Assembly: GCF_963924675.1 (NCBI RefSeq)
Contig: NC_089225.1
Location: forward strand, 83,177,951 to 83,241,950
Direction of reading: 5' to 3'
From: Phocoena phocoena
Lineage: Eukaryota > Chordata > Mammalia > Artiodactyla > Phocoenidae
DNA length: 64,000 bases
The notes below the pieces were generated by a model, which saw only the letters and a program-made list of their open reading frames with translations, was not told the DNA's origin and made no database searches. Within the stretch, counting starts at the first letter, position 1, and each line of letters opens with the position of its first letter. Made by a program: the position numbers and the translations under genes. Of the stretch, positions 58,353 through 64,000 are shown piece after piece.

Positions 58353-58744
58353 TGTATTAGTTTGCTGGGGCTGCCGTAACAGAGTACCACCGACTGGGTG
58401 GCTTAAACAACAAAAATTTGTTGTCTATAGTTCTGGAAGCTAGAAGTCCAAAATCAAGGTGTTGGCAGGGTTGGTTTCTTCTAAGAGCTGTGAGGGAGCA
58501 TCTGCCCCTGGCCTCTCTCCTTGGCTTGCAGATGGCTGTTTTCTCCCTGCATCTCACCACACTGTCTTCCCTCCATGTGGTTCTCTGTGTCTGTATTTCC
58601 CCTTTTCATAAGGATATTAATCATATTGGATAAAGGTCCATGCTAATGATCTCACTTCAACTTGATTACCTCTATCTCCTCACACTCTGAAGTACTGGGG
58701 GTTAGGACTCCAGCATATAAGGGGGCACAATTCAACCCATAACA
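58353..58744 (-). mobile_element. MaLR-type solo LTR (MLT1 group)
   Basis: Starts tgtattagtttgctggggct and ends with acccataaca, LTR-like TG...CA. Contains 'gagtaccaccgactgggtgg', 'tatagttctggaagctagaa', 'tggggttaggactcc'-like blocks. Flanking pentamers cccac and cctat differ by two C/T changes. It splits the L2. Confidence 0.88.
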
Positions 58745-58884
58745 CCTATGCCCAATCGCTATCCCATCACACTGTTTCATTTTCTGCATAGCATTCGGCC
58801 CTATCTGCAATTACATTGTTCATGTTTTGCTTGCATTTTATTCTTTGTCTCTGGAAGCTACACAGAACAGGAACTTTGCCTGTC
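58745..58884 (+). repeat. L2 LINE 3' region, right part
   Basis: 'tgtttcattttctgcatagc', 'tgttttgcttgcattttatt', 'acacagaacaggaactttgc' continue the L2 of 57770-58352. Confidence 0.75.
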
Positions 58885-58994
58885 TTTGGAGCAGACTCCG
58901 CTGATGCCCCTGACACATCCCTGTTACCATAGATACCCACAGCTTCTCACTGCAGGCATCTGCGACTTTCTGTCTGAGGCTTCCTCTGGCACGC

Positions 58995-59292
58995 TGGCCC
59001 CATGTGAGGCCTGCTGGAGGTGCTGGAAAGTTACCGAGGGGTGAGAGTTGGTGGCAGAAGGTGAGGTGTTTCCTCACCTCCTGTGGGGGACAGTGCTGAA
59101 GTTTGCTTTCTGCTGTCCCCGAGAGGCCCAAAGCAGGACTGAGCCAAGTTACCCATACTGCTTGGCTTATTCACTTCCTCTGCTCACTTCCTCACTCCCC
59201 TACCAGTGTTTACAGGGATCCCTTTCCCCAGAAAACTACTGATACCGAATTCCTATCTCTGGGTCTGCTTCCTGGGAGGAACACAACCTTAG
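58995..59292 (+). repeat. Old LTR-like repeat
   Basis: 'cttcctcactcccctaccag', 'tgtttacagggatccctttc', 'tctctgggtctgcttcctgg', 'gaggaacacaaccttag' has the 'ctcagagtctgcttc...aacccaacct' ending of an LTR-like family. Partner in reverse at 60595-61000. Confidence 0.4.
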
Positions 59293-59905
59293 ATGGTCCT
59301 TATCACTATACTCCTGGTGGCTAAAAGAGTACATAATACTACATTTATGGTAAATGCTCCATAAGTCATGATGAATCATTCAACAGAGGGAGGTGGTAAC
59401 AGACATTTTCAAATGCTGTAGAAAGAGGTTCAGTAGAAGAGAACTTTAAAAAAAATGGCAATTTGGTAACTGAGGTCAGAAGCCACTGCTAGAGGAGCTT
59501 ATTAGAATGGCAGGGGTGAGAATCTGATTTTGGTGGGCAGTATGAGGTCATAAAAGTAGGCAACAAAGGACAGGAAAGAGTTAATGTTATATAACAGCAG
59601 GGTGGAAGGAAATTTGTTTCTTTGAATGAGAAAAATCTGAGCATATTTGAGGCTGATTCAATGGAGAAGGAGAGAACGAAGATAGATGTGAGAAGGGGGA
59701 CAGCTAATGGGTCAGAGTTTTAGGTGACAAATTAGAGGCTAAGTTAGGGAGTACAGCTGGAGGAGTTATCATGGGGAAATAGAGACCTCTGGTCTTGCAA
59801 GAAACGATATGTGAACCTCCATCCATATATGTGTACTACTACTCAGTTTTTCTGATTTCAAAAGTAACAAGTGTTCATTGCAGAACATTTGGAAAATACA
59901 AAAAC
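59293..59905. other. Single-copy sequence
   Basis: No gene. A short L1-like patch may lie at 59845-59910 ('aagtaacaagtgttcattgc'). Confidence 0.4.
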
Positions 59906-59909
59906 TAAT

Positions 59910-60130
59910 AACTAAGATTTATTGGGCACTTCCAATATGTCTGGCTCTGATCTCTGTGCTTTACATATATTAACTCAGTTACTCCTCAGACAGCCATGTG
60001 AAGTAGGTACTGTTCCTATCTCTTTACTACAGAGGAGAGAGATTGAGTCAATTGGCCAAGGTCACAAGACTGGTAAATTGCAAATCAGGATGTGAACCTA
60101 CCTCCCTCATCTGGTGCCATAGTCATTCTG
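59910..60130 (-). repeat. MIR SINE
   Basis: 'gatttattgggcacttccaa', 'ctgtgctttacatatattaa', 'atgtgaagtaggtactgttc', 'ggccaaggtcacaagactgg', 'aatcaggatgtgaacctacc': a long minus-strand MIR. Confidence 0.88.
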
Positions 60131-60248
60131 TAACACACACAAAGAAAATCCCAAAGAAGAAAACTTATGCATCAGGGAAAATAAGCATGTATGCGAAACT
60201 TAGATATAGAAATCACCAGGAGTTCACTGCCGATGCTTCTCTTTTCTT

Positions 60249-60257
60249 TTTTTTTTT
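60249..60257. mobile_element. Poly(T)-only insertion between 18-bp duplications
   Basis: Nine T separate two perfect copies of cgatgcttctcttttctt at 60231-60248 and 60258-60275. A tail-only retrotransposition product is one explanation, a local tandem duplication with slippage another. Confidence 0.6.
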
Positions 60258-60594
60258 CGATGCTTCTCTTTTCTTGGGGAAGTAGGTGGTGACTCTGAAG
60301 GAAGGAAATGGGAGTAAGGAGGACTCTAGACTCAAGCTTAGTTACAGTTTGAAGATGCTGCTTCCGGGAAAGGAGAAAGAAACTGACCAGGAATTTTCAG
60401 CAGCATTGAGGAGCCAGGTTTGAGGTTGTAAATACTGAATTTGGAGAGGGTTACTTGGCATGGTTCAGTGATTTTCTTAGGGGCACTGGACTGCTTGCTG
60501 TTTGAGGTAGGAGCACTTGGAGGTTTGCCATGGGAGGTACACAGAAGGTCGAGAGAAATTGACAGTGTAGTTGAAAAGCCTGCATCTTTGTTTC

Positions 60595-61000
60595 AGATCC
60601 TGGAAGGCAGACGTTGGGACAGAGAGTCAAGAGCAAGGAGTTTATTGGGAGGTGATTACAGGAAAAATGCTTGTAAGTGAGAGATGAGGAGTGAGACAAG
60701 TCAATAAGGGGTGTACACTGCAGACGATGGGAGGGGAGCTTAATCCTGCAGGGGGACTCTGGGAGCCAGTGTGGAAATGCATCTCAGAGTTATCTCCCCT
60801 GAGGGGCATGGGGGACTGTGTCCTTACACACCACTTCCCATTAGCCATTGGTTACGACTGCTCTGGGGCAAACATGCATGGGCTGAGGGCTGCCACACGC
60901 ATGAATACAGAGGACTCTGGTGGCCAGAGGAAATCCTCAGTCAAAGAGATTCTGACTGTTGGAAGTCTGGTCTACCAGTGCACACTGAAAGATAAGGCCT
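60595..61000 (-). repeat. Old LTR-like repeat, reversed
   Basis: 'agagtcaagagcaaggagtt', 'tattgggaggtgattacagg', 'gagttatctcccctgagggg', 'ggtggccagaggaaatcctc' follow the reverse of the family at 58995-59292. Frames at 60642-61002 fall inside it. Confidence 0.45.
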
Positions 61001-61129
61001 GAGGGGATAAGACTGGGCATTGAGAGTGTCTGCTACAGATGGACCATGCATTTTGGTAGGGTCAGGGACGCAGCAAACCTACGAGGAGACTAGGAGAGCA
61101 GGGAACAGTTCTGCGATGAACTTTTTTTG

Positions 61130-61770
61130 GAAAATTACTTTGAATAGGTAATATTGGCACATGGAACAAAATTCAAGTATGAAAAAATATACAGTGAAAA
61201 ATAAGTCTTCTTTTCTCATCATCCACCTCCATCTTCTACTATTGTTAGTGTCTTGTATATACTTTTAGAGATAGTATAGTAGGGATAATGTATGTGTATA
61301 TATATTACAGGTATAGATATTATATATATATATACTCATATTATAGATATAGGTATTATATATGTGTATATATATATATTATAGACACAGGTAATATATA
61401 TGTTATTCATACCCACACAAGTGGTACATATAGATTACTGTGCCTCTTTTACAAATGTATCTTGGGGAACTTTTCATATCATTGCATATAGATTTTAAAA
61501 GCCTCAATTTAAAAATTGGCTGCCTAGCATTCAATCCAATGGGTGTACCACAATTAATTTAATTTAGTAAGTCCTTCGTTGATAAGTTTTTTTAAAAAAA
61601 AATCTTTCTTCCAGATATGTTATCTTGTATGCGTGTTAATTGAGCACATGCCAATGATCTGTAAGACAAATGCCTAGGTAGAGGGTTGCTGAGTCCAAAG
61701 GCATGTGCATTTAAATTTGATAGATAGTACTGGAAGTCCTTGAACCAACATACACGCCCATGGGACTGAC
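61130..61770 (-). mobile_element. L1M 3' region with (TA)n
   Basis: 'aaattactttgaataggtaa', 'ggcacatggaacaaaattca', 'tatcttggggaacttttcat', 'ccaatgggtgtaccacaatt', 'gagtccaaaggcatgtgcat' follow the complement of an L1M 3'UTR. Compound TA/TG microsatellite at about 61290-61410. Confidence 0.8.
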
Positions 61771-61789
61771 CATCGCAACGAGGTCAAAG

Positions 61790-62440
61790 AACAGAAGTGC
61801 AGGGGGGAGGGGCCGAACAACAGTGAAATGTGAGATACAGAGATTCTGGTGGAGCAGGTCCTGCCGCTGACGAAGTCCAGGGTGTGGCCGCAGCCGGAAG
61901 TTGTTGGTGTGGGGCGATGTGCTGGCGAGGTCAGTGAATCATAGGAAGTTAAGGAACTAGGAGGTGTCGGAGTGACTCACTCAGATGATGAGCCAGTCAT
62001 TCCATACGGTGACTTCGTCGTGATCTTGTACAAGGCGTTTCGAGAAACCTTCAGCTTTCCTTTAAATCCGGCAAGGAAAAGATGCCGATGTCTTCCGGTC
62101 CCCTTTCCACTCTGTGGAGCAGAAAACTCTTCCGCACTTGAGCTTGCTGGAGAGGAAGTGCGTCAAAAAATGTGGCTGCCTCCGGGGACAGGCAACAATG
62201 TCTCCATTTTTTATGATGGCCTGTGTGGCTGTGGAACAGGCAGGTCTGTTTTACCAGATCCTTTGGCTTCTAGTGAGTATCGGGCCTGTGGATATCTCAT
62301 TTTACAACATCTCCAGTCTTATAGGTGTTTCTGATATTGCCAAACCAACCCTGGCCTGGGGAGCCCCCTTCTTGGTAATAAAACCACTAGCAACAATAAT
62401 AACAATGGGGATTAAAGTGCTGAATCAGTAATGTAGCAGA
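61790..62440 (+). other. CpG-rich segment with overlapping open frames, unidentified
   Basis: About 20 CpGs in 400 bp stand out from the AT-rich surroundings. Two plus-strand frames in different phases overlap: 61972-62334 (120 codons) and 62114-62431 (105 codons). The second is hydrophobic at its C-terminus, with two possible membrane stretches (residues about 32-56 and 70-100). No intron boundary, poly(A) tail or target duplication is seen. I recognise no family. It could be an old retrocopy, an unnamed repeat or chance frames. Confidence 0.3.
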
Positions 62441-62479
62441 GACCTTAAAAACACTGGTTTAAACTAGAGGGGAGCTCTC

Positions 62480-62950
62480 ATTTTCTCTCCTGTAATGTGT
62501 AAAGTTCAGGGATAAGCATTCCACAAAAGGTGTAGCAGCTCCACAATGCCATTAATGTCTCAGGTTCCTTCTCTCCTTCTGCTCTACCTCCCCAGTGCTG
62601 ACTTCCATCCTCATGGTTTCTAGATGGCTGCTGAAGCTCCAGCCATCATGCCTATGTTCCATGCTGGAAGGAGGAAAAAGTCAAAGGTAAAAGGGAGTAT
62701 GACAGATGATTCAGCATCTCCCACCCCCACCATTTAAGGAACTTTCCCAGAAGTTTCACTCAGTAGCAAGAAATTTACATCTCATTGCACAGCTTACGGT
62801 CACATGCTCATCCCTATCTGCAGGGAGCCTGGGAAACATAGAATTTTAGCAGGGCTCATCGCTTTCCCCAACAAATCAGGTTCTGTTAGTAAAGAAAAAG
62901 AGGAGAATGGATATTGGCTAGGCAACTGGCAGTCTCTCCCATATTTCCTA
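62480..62950. repeat. Unassigned old interspersed repeat
   Basis: 'ggctgctgaagctccagcca', 'taaggaactttcccagaagt', 'cagggagcctgggaaacata', 'ggagaatggatattggctag', 'caactggcagtctctcccat' is a dispersed mammalian pattern also seen in part at 27590-27870 and 28440-28840. I cannot name it. Confidence 0.55.
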
Positions 62951-62959
62951 GGCAATTTA

Positions 62960-63412
62960 CTTTAAAATTTTTTTATAGTGGCAAAATACACATAATATGA
63001 AAGTTACTCTTTTAACTATTTTTAAGTATACAATTCAGTGGCATTAAGTACAATCACAGTGTTGTATACCTAGTACCACCATCCATTTCCAGAACTTCAT
63101 CAGCTGAATTAGAAACTCTGTATCCACTAAACAATGACCCCATCACCATCCCCATCTGCCCTCAGCCCCTAATAACCTTATTCTACATTTCTGCCTCTAT
63201 GAATTTGCATATTTTAGGTACCTCCTATAAGTGATCATATAACATTTATCCATTTGTGACTGACTCGCTTCACTTAGCGCAATGTTTTCAAAGTTCATCC
63301 GTGTTGTAGCAAGCAACAGTACTTCATTCCTTTCTATGACTGAATAACATTCCATTGTATGGATATACCACATTTGGTTTATCCATTCACCTGTCTATGG
63401 ACATCTGGGTTG
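62960..63412 (-). mobile_element. L1M 3' region, left part
   Basis: Complement of L1M: 'agtggcaaaatacacataat', 'tatacaattcagtggcatta', 'actctgtatccactaaacaa', 'gaataacattccattgtatg', 'tggtttatccattcacctgt'. Interrupted by an LTR and resumed at 63768. Confidence 0.9.
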
Positions 63413-63767
63413 TGTCTTAGTGCATTCAGGCTGCTATAATGAAATACCAGAGACTGGGTAGCTTATAAACAACAGAAGTTTATTTCTCACAGTTCTAGAG
63501 GCTGAAAGTCCAAGATCAGAGCGTCGGCATGGTCTGGTTCTGAGTGAAGGCCCTCTTCTGCCTTGTAGAAGGCCGACTTCTCACTGTGGTGGAAGAGGTG
63601 AAGGATCTCTGTGGGGCCTCTTTTATAAGGACACTAATCCCTTTCGTGGGGGCTCTACCCTTATGACCTATCCACCTCCTAAAGACCCTGTCTCTTAGTA
63701 CCATCACATTGGGCATTAGGATTTCAAGATATGAATTTTGGGGAGACAAAAACATTCAGAACATAGT
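63413..63767 (-). mobile_element. MaLR-type solo LTR (MST/MLT1 group)
   Basis: 'tgtcttagtgcattcaggct', 'gagactgggtagcttataaa', 'tttctcacagttctagaggc', 'gtggggcctcttttataagg', 'taccatcacattgggcatta' follow the complement of MSTA/MLT1. Perfect 5-bp duplication ggttg at 63408-63412 and 63768-63772. The minus frame at 63516-63755 is LTR-derived. Confidence 0.93.
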
Positions 63768-63772
63768 GGTTG

Positions 63773-63910
63773 TTTCCAGGTTTTCACTACTGTGAATAAT
63801 GGTGCTAGGAACATTGGTACAGACCTCTGTTTAAGTTCCTGCTTTCAATTCCACCCACTTAGGGATCATATGGTAATTCTATGTTTAACTTTTTGAGGAG
63901 CCACCAAATG
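63773..63910 (-). mobile_element. L1M 3' region, right part
   Basis: 'tttccaggttttcactactg', 'tgaataatggtgctaggaac', 'gggatcatatggtaattcta' continue the interrupted L1. Confidence 0.85.
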
Positions 63911-64000
63911 CACATTACATTTTATTTAGTCTTGACAAACTTGCCAGTGTTGAAACCACACATCGAAATTCTGATAGAGAGGGGCCACCTACTCTGGACC

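Noticed and set aside
57818..58443. Proline/serine-rich plus-strand frames of 121, 64 and 87 codons
   Set aside because: They lie wholly in the L2 and MaLR sequence.
61288..61491. Tyr/Ile-rich small protein
   Set aside because: It is the translation of the TA-rich microsatellite in an L1M tail.

Overview
This window is vertebrate nuclear DNA from a mammal, almost certainly a cetacean and probably a toothed whale. Fifteen tRNA-derived SINEs begin with gggcttccctggtggcgcag (or its complement) and carry an internal RNA polymerase III A box and B box. This is the CHR-1/CHR-2 type of cetaceans and their close relatives. Two L1 tails belong to a cetartiodactyl L1 lineage. MIR, L2, MaLR LTRs, hAT MER elements and old L1M copies are the usual placental background.

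I found no protein-coding gene that I can name. Apart from SINE-derived and L1-derived reading frames, the open frames are short and unrecognised. The longest frame with a clear identity is the C-terminal 182 codons of an L1 ORF2 (36534-37082, minus). Two stretches hold unassigned overlapping frames: 61790-62440 (plus, CpG-rich) and 32511-33144 (minus). The window reads as intergenic or intronic.

Layout: 1-8 kb is mostly single-copy, with one CHR SINE, an L2 tail, a hAT element and CA and GA microsatellites. 8-19 kb has CHR-1, CHR-2, MaLR, MIR and an L1M tail. 19-24 kb is a nest: an old minus-strand L1 interrupted by a CHR-2 SINE and by a younger L1. 24-30 kb has three CHR-2 SINEs, an old L1 ORF2/3'UTR and a MIR split by an L1 fragment. 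30.8-34.0 kb is a segment bounded by two oppositely oriented SINEs with exchanged target-site duplications. 36-37 kb and 51.5-52.3 kb carry the two younger L1 tails. 38-50 kb holds CHR SINEs, old L1 and MIRs. 52.7-54.5 kb is an L1 5'UTR on the minus strand. 57.8-64 kb is L2, MaLR LTRs, L1M and unassigned repeats.

The best observation is an apparent SINE-SINE inversion. The minus-strand SINE ending at 31178 and the plus-strand SINE starting at 33744 each lack their own flanking repeats but carry each other's in reverse complement, at 15/15 and 14/15 bases. Crossover between two inverted SINEs that flipped about 2.6 kb explains this. Other points are a candidate L1 3' transduction (51509-52342), three very short insertions flanked by perfect target-site duplications, and a CHR-2 copy with no A tail. 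I see no novel enzymatic or defence system here.
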